A program made the translations under genes and the position numbers. Below the pieces are notes generated by a model that worked only from the letters and a program-made list of their open reading frames with translations, was not told the origin of the DNA and ran no database searches. A DNA stretch of 64,000 nucleotides from Pyronema omphalodes (taxonomy: Eukaryota > Ascomycota > Pezizomycetes > Pezizales > Pyronemataceae): positions 62,001 through 126,000 of the forward strand of contig JAJJXM010000061.1 of NCBI GenBank assembly GCA_024516155.1. Direction: 5' to 3'. The first letter of the stretch is position 1; every line of letters starts with the position of its first letter. Shown in pieces: positions 47,938-59,862 of this stretch.

Positions 47938-48741
47938 CATGGACGGTGGGTTACAATTACTATCACTTGGACGGCAGCGGCTGTGCTTACTACTACCGCT
48001 ACATCAAAACACAGAACCACAAGCATAAGCACCACCACCGTTCAACCTTACCAAAGTACCGGAATCATAAGTATTTATGCTACTTCTCTAAGGCGGCCAG
48101 CATGACGGCGGCGGTGTTTTCCTAAACCACCTAGGATCTGGGAACTACCGGCGGGCTTTGATATAGCTGCTGGAAGTACAAACCCCGTCAAACCTCGCCA
48201 GAGTACCGGAACCTTAACAACTACCGTTAAGAAATATGAGGCGGGTCCTACCTTTCACAAACCAGAACCTGTCTCAGCTGAGCAGACTCAAGCCAAGTCA
48301 ATCTAGCAGGGTATTTACACGCTGAAGTAAGATTATAACGGGGCGAGAGAACTGTAGAGTCTACTTGTAGGGTATTACCTCCATAAGCCAGGCTGTCTGG
48401 ATGTTAGTCACTAACTTGTAGTATCATTTTCTCATGTCTGGGGTATCCCACAAGACTCTACAGCGTGCTACGGCTATGACAGCATTCTAGAATCAGGATG
48501 CGGAAAAAAGGCTATCCGGGTTACAATTACGGCCTATGTGATATGTACGGATATGCATAGCGCCTTTCCTTTCCATTCCCCACCTTTACATGTTTCTCTG
48601 CTTATACTTAATGGGCTTGGTCAAGGTGCGCCGCTAGAACGAAGAGGCTGTGAAAACATAACGAAGGAAGATAGTGAGGTTGAGTCTATTGTTACAGAAC
48701 TCTGTCTGCGGGAGAACCGAATTAAGAGAAACAAGGCCTGA
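47938..48741 (+). pseudogene. Stop-broken Thr-rich (surface-protein-like) remnant
   Basis: One frame from 47938 to 48741 has strong compositional character despite several in-frame stops (for example at 48103 and 48304). It reads VTITITWTAAAVLTTTATS and then TTSISTTTVQPYQSTGIISI before the first stop. After it come KPRQSTGTLTTTV, then YEAGPTFHKPEP, then further right CYGYDSILESGCG and VTITAYV. The QSTG plus Thr/Ser strings resemble the repeat tracts of fungal cell-wall adhesin-like or GPI proteins. Because the same frame is kept across the stops, nonsense decay without frameshift is the simplest reading. No signal peptide or GPI signal found. The family assignment is compositional only. Confidence 0.4.
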
Positions 48742-48985
48742 AGCGTGAAATCTTTTGATATAAGATGGGGATGAAAAGATGGTTTTTGCTCAGCATCCAA
48801 CATCCAACAGCTTCAGATTCAGTTCTCAATCTCCAATCAATATCTCTCTCTACTCTTCACTACTCTTCACTACATCTCGCCACTTAATCCATAATTCTTT
48901 AATACACTCTCTTGGTGTAATTGAATAATTCATACATCCTCACTGAAACCCTTCGGACTCTATAAACTTTTCAATTTCTATTGCC

Positions 48986-49446
48986 ATGTCTTCCTCCTCT
49001 AACTACCGCCGCTCTCAGCGCCAGGTCAGTATTTTCTTTTTGGATATTACCCCCCTCCACAGCATACTAACCCTCTACAGACCGTCCCTGCTTCTCAATA
49101 TTCCTCCTTCGTGCCGGCCAGTACTTCCAATGTCTCTACAGTTCTCGTTCCTGCCAACACCCACCCCAACTCTCTCCCTTCCAATAACTTCGCCCTCCAA
49201 TCGTCTCAATGCTGCCGCAACGGCCAGCAACAAATCAGCGATCACACCGGTCCTTCAACTATGGGATACCGCTCCGGCCGTGGCCGTACCATTGACGTTT
49301 GGTACTGCTGCTGGCAACCACAGAGCCCCACGCACCACAGTGGTCCTTACATGACCGCGACCACTGATGCTTGCCCGGAATGTGGACACGTCCGATGCGA
49401 CAGGTGTCTTGTACGTCAGGAATACGCTTCTGAGTCCGACTACTAG
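48986..49446 (+). CDS. Small Cys/His protein, family copy A (134 aa)
   Basis: Exons 48986-49024 (13 codons) and 49081-49446, separated by a 56-base intron (GTCAGT donor, CATACTAAC branch, CTACAG acceptor) in phase 0. The C-terminal half carries the family motif: W87-Y-C-C, H98/H99, G101-P-Y, C111-x2-C114-G-H116-x2-C119-x2-C122, then a short acidic tail. Cys and His at these spacings suggest one or two zinc sites (inference). Upstream at 57-71 is a partial echo of the first half (CC, then H-T-G-P), as if the motif had been duplicated. The N-terminal 80 residues are Ser/Thr/Asn-rich and probably disordered. No signal peptide, so a cytosolic or nuclear site is likely. A CT-rich leader precedes the ATG. 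Function unknown; the general W-x-C...GP...C-x2-C-x-H-x2-C-x2-C pattern is, as I recall, widespread among uncharacterised fungal proteins. Confidence 0.72.
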
Positions 49447-52400
49447 AGAGCTCACTCTATACCCATTGGTGACTCTAGCCTGCGTTGGATTTTGTATGTC
49501 GATGATAGGCCTCGATAATGAGGTTCATGGGGATTGAGGTTGACAATTGCAATGATGACGCCGGATAGTTGGGGCTGCATAAGGCCACTGATACACCAGG
49601 ATATTAACGACAGAGGCTGCGCATGATGCGGCATATGATGCTTTTCATAATTTCTATTTTCTTACGTTGCTTTTTCGATTGTTTTCTAACACCCCCCTAC
49701 GCAATAAACAATAAACCCCAAGTCTAACCAGACATATATGCCATAGATTTCTTTAGTCTTTCTATTATCAATTGCTTTTAGTTTATAGATCGCGTTGCTT
49801 TTGAGAGATGGAAAACCAAGGTGAAGTTGAGGGCTAAACAAGATTTACTAGAAAACAATTCCTATTCTTCAGTATTTTATCAAATATCCATCTCAATTTC
49901 CTTTGTCTTCTGCTTTCAATTTTTGTTTCGTTTTATTATTTTAGTTTTCTAGCTAGAAAATAGATTACGATTTTATGAAAACCTCCTAACGCTTCAAATG
50001 GTGGTCATTCCCTTCTGGGACTTTTCGACCTGGTTTCCAATTTCTGTTTTAGTTCGGCTCGCGGGACCACGTTGTACTGCTACCCATCCCTCCGTAGATC
50101 TTTGTACCTACTGAAGCTCACAGTACGAGGATCTACACGATGCTTCGAAAACGTGGTCTGACATCATCAGCCCTGACCTCGAGCACTATCCAGCCTTCTG
50201 CCCCTGAATTTTCGCCATAGGCTTATGCAAATCCTTACTATGCGTGAAGGCCCTTAGACGTACCAATGGATTGTTAACCGTGTATAACCATTCCACGGTT
50301 CCATCTATCCATCCACAGGCATCCTCGGCCACCTCCGGAGATTAATTGACTCGTCGCCGTTTATTTTATGCAGCCCCAGGGATTATGCCTTGCCCTCGAG
50401 ATACTCAAATAACCGCTCGCGCGCGCTCAAAATGAGTCGTTGGCGGAAAACCAAGCGGCGTGAGAAGCAAACAGAGAATGTAAACGCCCTGAGGAAGGCT
50501 GAGCATGAAACCGCCCTATTCTTTCATTGGTACAGGCTGACCTTCATCGAGAGATGTGGTATTGGCTGCGTTGCTAACCATCGGTGTGGCTCAGTTCGAC
50601 GTGCGCATTAACTTACCGTGGGGTCCTGATTTGTAATTATCAACTTTAAGGGTTATGACAGACGCCCCGGAAGGGTATCAATCTGGAAATACTGTTACTC
50701 TGTGATTTCCTAAAGATTTCCATGATTCCCCAACGGTTCGTCTGATATCAAAAATAGTTGCCCTGTTCGGTTTATCTGAAACCAGACTACCGTGGCTGAC
50801 ATGATGCTCTCCCAAGCACGTTTCTTCGGCCTCGCTACCGTTGGCTGTACGCGTTTATAGCGTATATACTTGCTGTTGCGTTCGAAGGTAGTCCGCCCTA
50901 TTGCCTAAGCTCTTCTATCAGGAGAAACGAAACAAAGTTGTGATATATCTGTAACGTAGGCGCTTTACCGTAGCTAGCTGCGGTATCGATCCCGAGTGTG
51001 GCGCAGTTCCCGGTTTCGATACTCGTGATGCCATCACGATTTACCAACCTCTCTAAAACCGCCTTAAATGCTGGAGTATATGAGTGAATTCTTCAAGCTT
51101 ATGAAGGTATTAAGGATAAAATGAGGCGAACATGAAGTTCCGTACGAGAAATTGGTGATGTTGATGGGACGTCAGGCGCAAGTCTGGTATGGTGAGCGGG
51201 GCTGCCCGGGCTTTTGGTGACATTCGGGCGCTTCCGAAGGTGGGACGAGTGATGGAAAATGAGGCCGTCTTCCATCTCCGTGACCCTCCACCTCTATGCT
51301 AAGTACACCCAGCCTCAAAGTCTGTCCTCAGACGCTTATTCCTCGCTTTTGTTCTACACCTCTACCTTTCCTCCACCTCCCAGTCAAAACACTTCTATGC
51401 GACGGTATTCAAATAATGCTCCTTGTCTTCACTTTTCCCTCTCAAATAAGTAATTGTTTTATCTTATGAAATTACACAAATTACATGATTTATGCTGATG
51501 CTAATAAAGATGTACCTTCACAGTTTGTCTCGCTTTAGATGAAGTATGAGTGAAACCCTTGAACGGCCCGACATTTCGCGGGGAGACCTTAGACAAGGGT
51601 GCCGAGCATCAAAAATTCTCACTTCGGATCACGGTTAATCCTCCGATGGTACCACAAAATTGAATGCGGCTCAGTCTGAAATTCACTTGTTTTCACTCAG
51701 TTTTATGCACGGTCGACGCAAGGAAATAGTTATGTCGAATCATGGGCCGTCACTCACGGATCGAATGATGTGTGCCGTCGATTAAACCAAACCTTCGAAG
51801 AATAACTACTACACAAATACCCCGACTTCAATATTTGATTTGCTCTTTCTTGATGACCTGGGAATCTTCCTCTAGCACCCCCTTTCTCCTGAGGCACTCA
51901 TGTTGCTATTTAGCTAGCTCTGACGGCACTTCCCCTCGTCTGGAGCCTGATGGTCCATTACCGTATTCTAGAGGCTCCGGTAACTGCTTGACTCGACCAG
52001 TACCCGATGCTATTAATATACACATACAAATTGCGAGGATATTTACAACAGAACTACGAATGGGAGAGAGAGGAACTCGCGGCTAGCGAAACGACGAGGC
52101 TCATATGGGAAATCATAGCAGAACTGCGAATGGACGTCAGAATCAACCGTCATAAGACAACCAACGGTTGTAACATACGCGAATACCAGAGGCATAACAT
52201 AGCCTGCGGTATTTGGGGCCAAGATGATTTAATCAAAGCTCAACCCGAGTGACTAACTTTTGAACTGAACAATCACCTGGGCACAAGAAGCATCCTATAG
52301 TACGGTCAATACCACGAACCGTACAAATCCCTAGCGTTGAATGTCACTCAATAACTCGTCAAGACTCGGACTTTCCCAGAAACTCTTATAATTTGCTTTC

Positions 52401-54459
52401 GTCTTTAGTCTATGAATACTCCTAACCTCGGTAGACAATTCCTTACGATTCAACGCTGTGTACAATTCGCTCAACGAAACTTCCTGGTTCGTTATCCATA
52501 CAACCTTAATTTTTGAAGCACATTGTGGTTACAAAACTCGAACGACCAAGGGTATCACCGACTACCTTTCTCCCGATGTGGATCGCCCGATTTGTCCCGA
52601 GAACCATGTTCAATGTCGAGGCGCAGGTTAGTACTGTTGAACCTCAAAGACCCTTAAAAGGCCGGTTCTTTTCATATACATTATTATTTGAAGATATGCT
52701 TGGGAGCTTATGGATTGTCGACGCTAACCCCTGGGCTTAAGTCCAAGGAAGCTGTAGCTTGCCGTGTGATTCCACGGGCTCCCTACACGATATCCCACGG
52801 TCACCGGTTTTCACAAAACAAAAGTTCTGGCAACTTTGAAGGAGGCTGCACTTTGTGTCTAACTAAGTATGGCCTGAGGATTCTGAAAATTTTCGGTATG
52901 GGGATTGCAACATGAACCTCGTTGGTGGACATCCGATTTTCAGTCTACACCGTGGGATGTTTGGATATCGCTAAATTATCGTAACCGTACCAGAATCTAC
53001 TAAGTTTTTGGTTTTGGTGGAGTACTTGGATAGATTCATTACCGAATAGCCCAGTCTTGTCTATATGGCATTCAAACTCCATACTAACAGCTTCCGCTGG
53101 GTTACGCAGCCCCGGAACCAGAGTATCTTCCGGTCTACATCAAAAGTAGTTGAACCGTGCGACGCAGGTAAATGTTCGCGAACATCGGACTTCCTCCTCA
53201 ATTTCTATACAGTCGACTGTACTAATGTTTTCCCTAGTCCCTCATTTGAGGCTCTGGGATTAAAAAAATTTGGGCTACGCGCCAAATTTCTGCTTAGCAA
53301 ACGACTCAAACTCCCTCGGCTTCTCAAAACGTGGTTAAGAAAGTGGCGGTGTCAATGTCCGAGCTCCCCGTAACCTTAGCGCAACTTTCAAGACCAACCC
53401 CCGCGAATCATCAACTATTCATATCGGAGAATCCTCAGGACCCACCAAGACCCGCGGTTTCAAGTCTACCTCAGTATATCTTTCTTCAAAAACGAAAAAG
53501 AAAAGACAAAACACCAACTATGAGCGACTTTTCTGTTGAGACGGTGATGAAAGCGGTGTGGTCATCGTTCCCGCGACACAGACCTAGTGTAATAGACGGC
53601 GTGAAGCCTAGTAGTGTCGGTTGGCTCTCTGTCGGCACCTATGGTTAAGGTTTCTCCTCTGAGCGCTTCTGAGCAAGCAGGACACGGGCCGAGCTTTGTC
53701 TGGGGCTTCTGGTTCGGGTTCTCAAGGGTTTAGGAATTTGAGGGTTTGGGTCTCAGCAGGGGTTCAGGATACAGTTCCAACTGGGTGCGACGGGACAGGT
53801 AATTGTAGGCACTACGGCTCGGTCCGTGGTTCATCCCGGAGAACACGCGCGATAGTTTGAGAGCCGATAGAATATGTCGCCAAAACAAACCTTTGATAAA
53901 GACGCGGGCCGAAACTGCTGTGTTATTCCTGCATGCGAGCGATGGTATCAGTGATTTCAAGTGATGCAGACATCGCATATTACTTGAACGCAAATCAATT
54001 GAGGCCAGCTTCGAGTCCTTGGAGGCCTGGGATGGGGGGAGATGGGGGGAGCAGAGCTACGCAAAAGATGCGCAGTGTGGGTTTTGTAACTCTAGAGCGT
54101 CAATGCAAGCGAAACGGATAGAGACGTCATCAGGATGAGCTTCTACACAAAAGGCGGCAAACAAAACTTCAGCCATTGTGGAGCACAAGGAACAGCGGGG
54201 AAGCGGGGATTATTTTCAACATGGCAAGCAATTGCGAGAATTCATATCTTTAAGACACGTTTTTACAAACCGGCAGTCGAGCTGTGATAGGCTCCTTCAC
54301 ATATCACGAGAATGGGATATTCCATCGACGGTTTCGGCCACAACTTGCGAAGCCTTCTTGAGATGAACACACCCAGTAACATCGACCAGTACACGATGAA
54401 CTATTAATCGATTCTAGAAGCACAAAGGATGTCATGAAATGAACGACATCGAATGCTGA
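49447..54459. other. 5-kb gene-poor interval with scattered weak frames
   Basis: No gene that I can defend. Frames with some protein-like character are at 52007-52252 plus (a helical stretch WEREELAASETTRLIWEII) and 50433-50611 plus (basic start, ending CGIGCVANHRCG). Both lack recognisable families and may be remnants. The sequence between 53,330 and 53,830 has Ser/Gly/Pro-rich readings in shifting frames. No long repeats seen. Confidence 0.4.
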
Positions 54460-55560
54460 ACTGGGAGTTGGATCTTAACGCTTCGCTGCGGTGCGATTGT
54501 CATGGGCTGGTTGTCGGGTACCAAGGGCAACATCATTTCGTTGTGTTGAGTCCCTGGTTGTCCAAGTCCAGCCCGCTTCACTTACCTATGACAGATTCCA
54601 AGTAGAATCGAAATTGCTGCGCATGGATATCTGATATTGACGAGTTAAGCCGTAACGATGAATTCACGATAGCCGCATATGAAACATCGTTTTTCGTTAG
54701 ATCCGCTTTTACGTGGGATCCATCGGTAATACTGGGATGCGCGAAATCCATGACGGCGCGGCAGTCATTTAGCGCGATAACATCGACATTTTGTGCTGAA
54801 CATTTGAAGAAGCACTGGAAACGGTTGAGAGATTCTATGGTTGTCGGGATTTATCTAAGAAATGCCGGGCGAGTATGAGTAATGGATTCAACAGAAGGCA
54901 ATAAAGGGCCATATGAAGGAAATTAACTTCTAGTTTCTTCTATTCAGTTCTCGGATTGTCCACCGGCAGACAAACGGCAAATTGTAGCTCTATGATACTC
55001 AGAGTGGAAATCGCAAGCTACAGCCTTGTCAGTAGCAGTACATATCCACGTCGCGCCAATTGATGCATGCAAACCACTAAATTAGAGCCGACGTGTTCAT
55101 GTCAAGCTTAGTATGGTAGCGTGTGGCTAAAAACCTTGGCACGGCGTATCATCACGCGCAAGACTTTGATGCGTCAATAAAGTAGGCGTGAGGCAAGTTG
55201 GGCTATTTGCTGGATGTCGGCCAACAGCGACGGTATACGCGGAAACAGCTGAAGTCAAGTCGAGGCAGAAAAGGCGGCCGATGCACCACTCTGGATAGAA
55301 GACAGAAAATGTAGTCATGTGGGTGCATGTGGACGCCCAAAAATCTCGGGGCAAGGGTTTGATGTGATACCAAACCTCGAAATTTCTAGCATATTGATGT
55401 GTTTTTAAATCTCCATCAATCATCGTCTTCAAAGATCATGTAACAGCTAGAAGGGCGGGGTACTCAATGTCCGAACGAGGAATATATTGGCAGTGCTACC
55501 GAACCAAGCATTGTGTTCTTCGGTCTTTGGCGCCTGTGACTGGAGACTCTCATTGTGTTT
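54460..55560 (-). pseudogene. Coding-like but broken minus-strand segment
   Basis: Several stretches on the minus strand read like protein in different frames: EEHNAWFGSTANIFLVRTLS (near 55,500), then YARNFEVWYHIKPLPRDFW and SVFYPEWCIGRLFCLDLT (55,385-55,260), then RAVMDFAHPSITDG and VSYAAIVNSSLRLNSSISDI (54,750-54,620). The last stretch is followed by a GTAAGT that may be an old donor. Stops and frame changes separate them. I cannot name the ancestral family. The segment may equally be several unrelated chance frames. Confidence 0.25.
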
Positions 55561-57016
55561 CATCACCACGTGGAAATAGTGCTTTTAAAGAAGAGAGCCT
55601 ACCATAACAAATCGCTTGTCTAGTGCTATTGTAAGAGGTACACTAGAACGACACTCTTTCCTCATGTGCATGTGAGTTCTAGATGAGGATGTATCACGTT
55701 TATTGTTCGCAACGTCTTGGTTGCAGCCGGAGTAAATATCCTCCAAATGGGCACAGCCTGCTAGCCCCCTCGGTGCAGTTTGATTATGGAATCATCTACA
55801 AAGGGGGATTGGAGGTCTGAAACCGTGACTGTGAGGGCTAACAGTCATTATATTGACCGAATTGTGATAAACAAATCAGTGACTTGGAGGCAGTGTTGGG
55901 AACAACAATGGCCTGAAGGATATGCTATTAACGAACATAAAATCCAGACCTATAATTGAGGGCTGCTCGGGTATTATTTACTGAACTAATGAAAAGTGCC
56001 ATCACCTTCCTCACGCATACTATCCTCCTTGGACGAATGCCCGCTTATACGGATAAAATCTGGCGAGGAACGGCCTCCACAAACAAGGCTGTGTGCCCTA
56101 CTTCTGTTAAGTCTACAACTACACATATCTAATTTCTCAACGATTTTACAGCCCAGCCATAAGCCTTCTTAGTTGCGCTTATGTTTATCTAATTCACGTG
56201 CGGAAAAATAAACTATTTTGGTTAGAAGAGCTTGGTATAACAATGTATGGCTTATGTCGGCCACTGTCTGAACAGCGTCTTCCTCTCTCGTAAGGAAGGT
56301 ACAGTATACACAAATTCATAGAGAAACAAGTGTTGCTTAGGCGAACCATGCGGTCGTAGGCCCGATCTACAAGTTCAACAGAAGCGAATCCGATTTGGAC
56401 GAAGTAGGTAGCGCTACCCCTCCTTACACTTGGATTAACCCAATACGGTATGTGCTTCTAAATATGATTGGCCTTCTCATACTCGGTATTCTGTGCTTTC
56501 AACCCTTATGCTATTCTCTGCGGATGCCGGCTACATGTATTTGGCAAGAATTAGTTTACCTGCATTACGGAAGGGAATTTCGGATAATCTTTGAATTTTG
56601 CCCAGGATACCACAAGCAGCTGAATATGTGCGCTGATATGTAGAATTGAGTCAGCTCTCCCGATAACAAAAGTGCTTAGCAGTACTGACTATTATCTATC
56701 TATTCGTCGAGGTATATGCCCCAAGTACCCTGAAACCTTAGTTACAACGGATGCTCGGACGAGTCGGCTGTGGACGTGCCTGAAAAGCTTTGCGCTTTTA
56801 GGTTTTGTCGGCGTTCTATGGGCCAGGTGCTCCAGCGTATGTAGGGCCCGCAGTCCGTGATAAAACTGGATAACCAATACAGAGCATGTTCGTAGGATGT
56901 TCTCCAAAGGTCCCAAGCCGAGAAAGTTTCCCCAGAACTGTGCCTCTACAATGGCCTCCTGCTCTACCTAGGGATTTTGGACTGTGCCTATTCGAAATAT
57001 CATGAGAATTGATAGA

Positions 57017-57024
57017 TATATAAG
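57017..57024 (+). promoter_or_regulatory. TATA-like box upstream of family copy B
   Basis: TATATAAG located 142 bases before the proposed start codon at 57166, at a distance usual for fungal core promoters with a leader. The leader between is pyrimidine-rich with several tctcc/tcttc blocks. Position only; no experimental support. Confidence 0.4.
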
Positions 57025-57165
57025 GACTCAGTCTTGTATTCGATATCAATCATAATATTGCATCAGGTCAATTCCAAGTACTCAAATAACGAGCAACAGC
57101 TTCTTTTATCTCCATTCAATACCTACCAGACCATATATCTTCTTTAAATTTTTCAAACCATCACT

Positions 57166-57453
57166 ATGGTAAATCACTACTTATATAACATCAAGAATAT
57201 TTTAATTAACTTCAATTAGTGCCAGCATCTCTACACTTCTTCTGCTCAGCAGCCTGACAACATCAACAAAGTCTCTCCGTCCGTCGAAATGACTGTCCGT
57301 AGCGGATACCACCAGCATTCTCAGTTTTGGTATTGCCACAACCCTGGTGGATTCACTACTCACTACGCTGGACCTTGGCTTCTTGCAACCACTGGCCAAT
57401 GCCAGGACGCAGACTGTGGACACATTCGTTGCTCCCAGTGCCTGATCGAGTAA
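57166..57453 (+). CDS. Small Cys/His protein, family copy B (78 aa, ATG-only first exon)
   Basis: If 57169-57219 is spliced (GTAAAT donor, TTAATTAAC branch, AATTAG acceptor), the start codon alone forms the first coding exon and joins TGC CAG in phase 0, the same phase as in copies A and C. The product reads MCQHLYTSS..., with the motif W38-Y-C-H, H49, G52-P-W54, C62-x4-C67-G-H69-x2-C72-x2-C75, and ends four residues after the last motif. Without splicing, the in-frame ATG at 57289 gives 54 residues containing the whole motif. No signal peptide. The W-Y-C-H variant replaces the second Cys with His. Like its relatives it is on the plus strand, isolated in gene-poor DNA. Function unknown. Confidence 0.62.
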
Positions 57454-59565
57454 ACTCCAAATCTCGACTTATCGACTGCCACTACATCACGACAGAATTA
57501 TGGAGAGTTGGACTTGAATGGGATTGCATTATGTTTTGTTTTCATTTGGTTGGACTATTTTAGTGTTTTGATTACCACGCATTGGAAAAAAAAGAAAAAA
57601 AAACATTAGGAGGGAGAGAGCGTTATTTATTCTGCATTGTTGCATTCGTTTTGTTTTGGCTTGGCAAATTTGTTCAAGTCTGAAGCTTAGTTATCATTGT
57701 TTTATAGCGAAATATGAAGGGTATTATCTGTTGTCTTGGGCTCCATGGCTGCGACCACTAAGATCTACCACGTATCGTATCTAAAGGCACATTGATCTTT
57801 GTACTCGATACAGTCAAAAACCATGGATCCAAAGTGCATCTGTTTCACCAATATCTTACCTGTACCAGTGACCTGCACTCGGATACAAGAATAAGTACGG
57901 CGCTCTGTTTTTTTGTATCACTGCACCTGACTTTTGTCACCCATACCGCTGTAAATGCCAAGACAATTTACTTCCATCACACACCAAATATTTCCTAACG
58001 ATCATTATTAATATTGACTATCGCAGGGCCCTTTGACCCTGAATTTTTCTCAGGAAACCACTTGGGGGTGTTATTGTTTTGCTTCTACACTCGTACAATA
58101 TGGGACGCGCCGTACTTGAGGTAACCCCCGAGTACAGCACCAGATATATCGCTGTCAAGACACAAGGAACCGATTATCAACTGACATCATTCTTCGGGTT
58201 TGAATGGTTCGTCTCTCGGTCTGGGTACCAGTGAAAATGTCATTTTTGTAGAAGCACAACGAGTATGTAGATGGACGTCGCGGAAGGCTACATACCCCTC
58301 TCACTAGCCACTCACATCAGTGGGTCTAATGTGAAACATAGCACAACAACCACGCATGTTACCCACCGCATCGTTAAATGGCGTTGAATCCTCATGTATT
58401 ACCCGCTACCAGAAGCGCATAAACCAATTGCACTATTGACGCTTCCTCTTCGTCAAAAAATATTCTCCATCAGTAGTTTAATATCAATTCGGGCTGTACA
58501 TGACAAAATTCGAAGGCATCACCGACCTAGATCGCGGACTTTGCGGCGTTCAGCCCTCAGTTCATGGTGCTTCTGCTGGTAGTGCACAGTCTTTCGATGC
58601 TATTCGTTAGCCATCATTACTCCGGAGGTAACTGAACGTCCCTCATGCTTGTTCAAGTTGAGATAACTAGGTTACCAAGCAACGATCCTGCTAGAGAATA
58701 CCGAATCCATTTCAGTGCATAACACAGGCGTTCTTTCGTAACCAACGAACTCAGCCGTACGGTAGTTATGCTAATTTTAATTTTTCGTGTCTGTCTCTAT
58801 TATGTATCTGTATATGACGCTCAAACAACATCGTTGTGCCTCTAGGTTACTGTGGTACCTGAGCCGAAATTTACGAAATTCATCCATAGCAAATTTCAAG
58901 AATCTTGATTTCTTGCTGCTAATCCAATCAAAGGACTTCGGTACTGATATGCGTTTATTTTTGCTTGTGCTCCATGCCTCATGTCTGGTCATCCAAGTGT
59001 CGACAACAAATCTGATGGAGTATCCGCCCTTCGTCCTTCTGTGCTTGTAGAACAAATATTTCGGTTTATCGACACATGATCATCCTTGGAATCATCTAAT
59101 GCATTTAATCATCCAATAAAAGCAATATTTTGGCTGTAAAATCAATCATAGTTCGAGTTCAAGTTACGGGGCCTCTACTAAAAAGTGCCGTTTCGCCCCG
59201 AGTCTCTATCTACATAACTACAACTTATGACAATCCCATACCATAACATATCCCTTCATCTTTCGTCTTCGTCCAAATTCCATTGGCCTAACCCATCCAC
59301 CCTACGTCTGCAACCATCCGACAGAATCCTGAAGCACTTCTCTCGGGTTCATTCCGTTAACTTTGATGTGCTCCTACCATACTACCAGATCAACAGCTCG
59401 TGGATTCATAAGAGAAGACTTCATTCTCGTTTTCAGAACCAAAATCCATCATACTTCCGGTAAATCAGAGCAGCCCCAACTTCAGTTTCCCTTCGGTCTT
59501 TGCTTCACCGGACATCTAGAAGTACCTCGAAGATTCATCAATCACCCCCATCCTCACTAGCTAAG
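57454..59565. other. 2.1-kb interval between family copies B and C
   Basis: No gene recognised. A short frame at 58101-58235 plus (MGRAVLEVTPEYSTRYIAV) reads plausibly but is 44 residues with no motif. Pyrimidine-rich sequence from 59,230 on is probably the leader/promoter of copy C. Confidence 0.4.
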
Positions 59566-59862
59566 ATGGATAACGACTTCAAGGTGAGATCCTTCTTCCA
59601 ATAAAACATTAACTTTCATCCTCACATTTAGTCACAGAGCTCTTCCGAACCCCATGGGTCTTTTGGACTAGTCCAACCCGACTTCGCTCCCTGTGACGAA
59701 GAAAATCAGCTTCCCGTCATCGAACACCCCGGATTTCGCAAATGGTTCTGCTGCAACCCTTCTGGTCTTGAGAGTCATGCCGATGGTCCTTGGTTCTTTT
59801 CTCGCCAGCCGTCTTGTCCGGAATGCAACCACCGGCCGTGTACATCTTGCAGACGTGAATAG
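59566..59862 (+). CDS. Small Cys/His protein, family copy C (82 aa)
   Basis: Exons 59566-59583 (six codons, MDNDFK) and 59632-59862 around a 48-base intron (GTGAGA donor, CATTAAC branch, TTTAG acceptor) in phase 0. Motif: W44-F-C-C, H55, G58-P-W60, C68-x2-C71-N-H73-x2-C76-x2-C79, ending three residues later. The N-terminal part is Ser/Pro/acidic and probably disordered. Spacing from the first Cys pair to G-P is ten residues, as in A and B. The first metal site is therefore plausibly Cys plus the conserved His (98/99 in A, 49 in B, 55 in C), and the second is the C-x2-C-x-H-x2-C-x2-C knuckle (inference). Function unknown. Confidence 0.72.

Noticed and set aside
50433..50611. Basic 59-residue frame ending CGIGCVANHRCG, considered as a fifth Cys/His family copy
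   Set aside because: The W-x-C pair, G-P and the final C-x2-C are missing and the His spacing differs; similarity is not enough.
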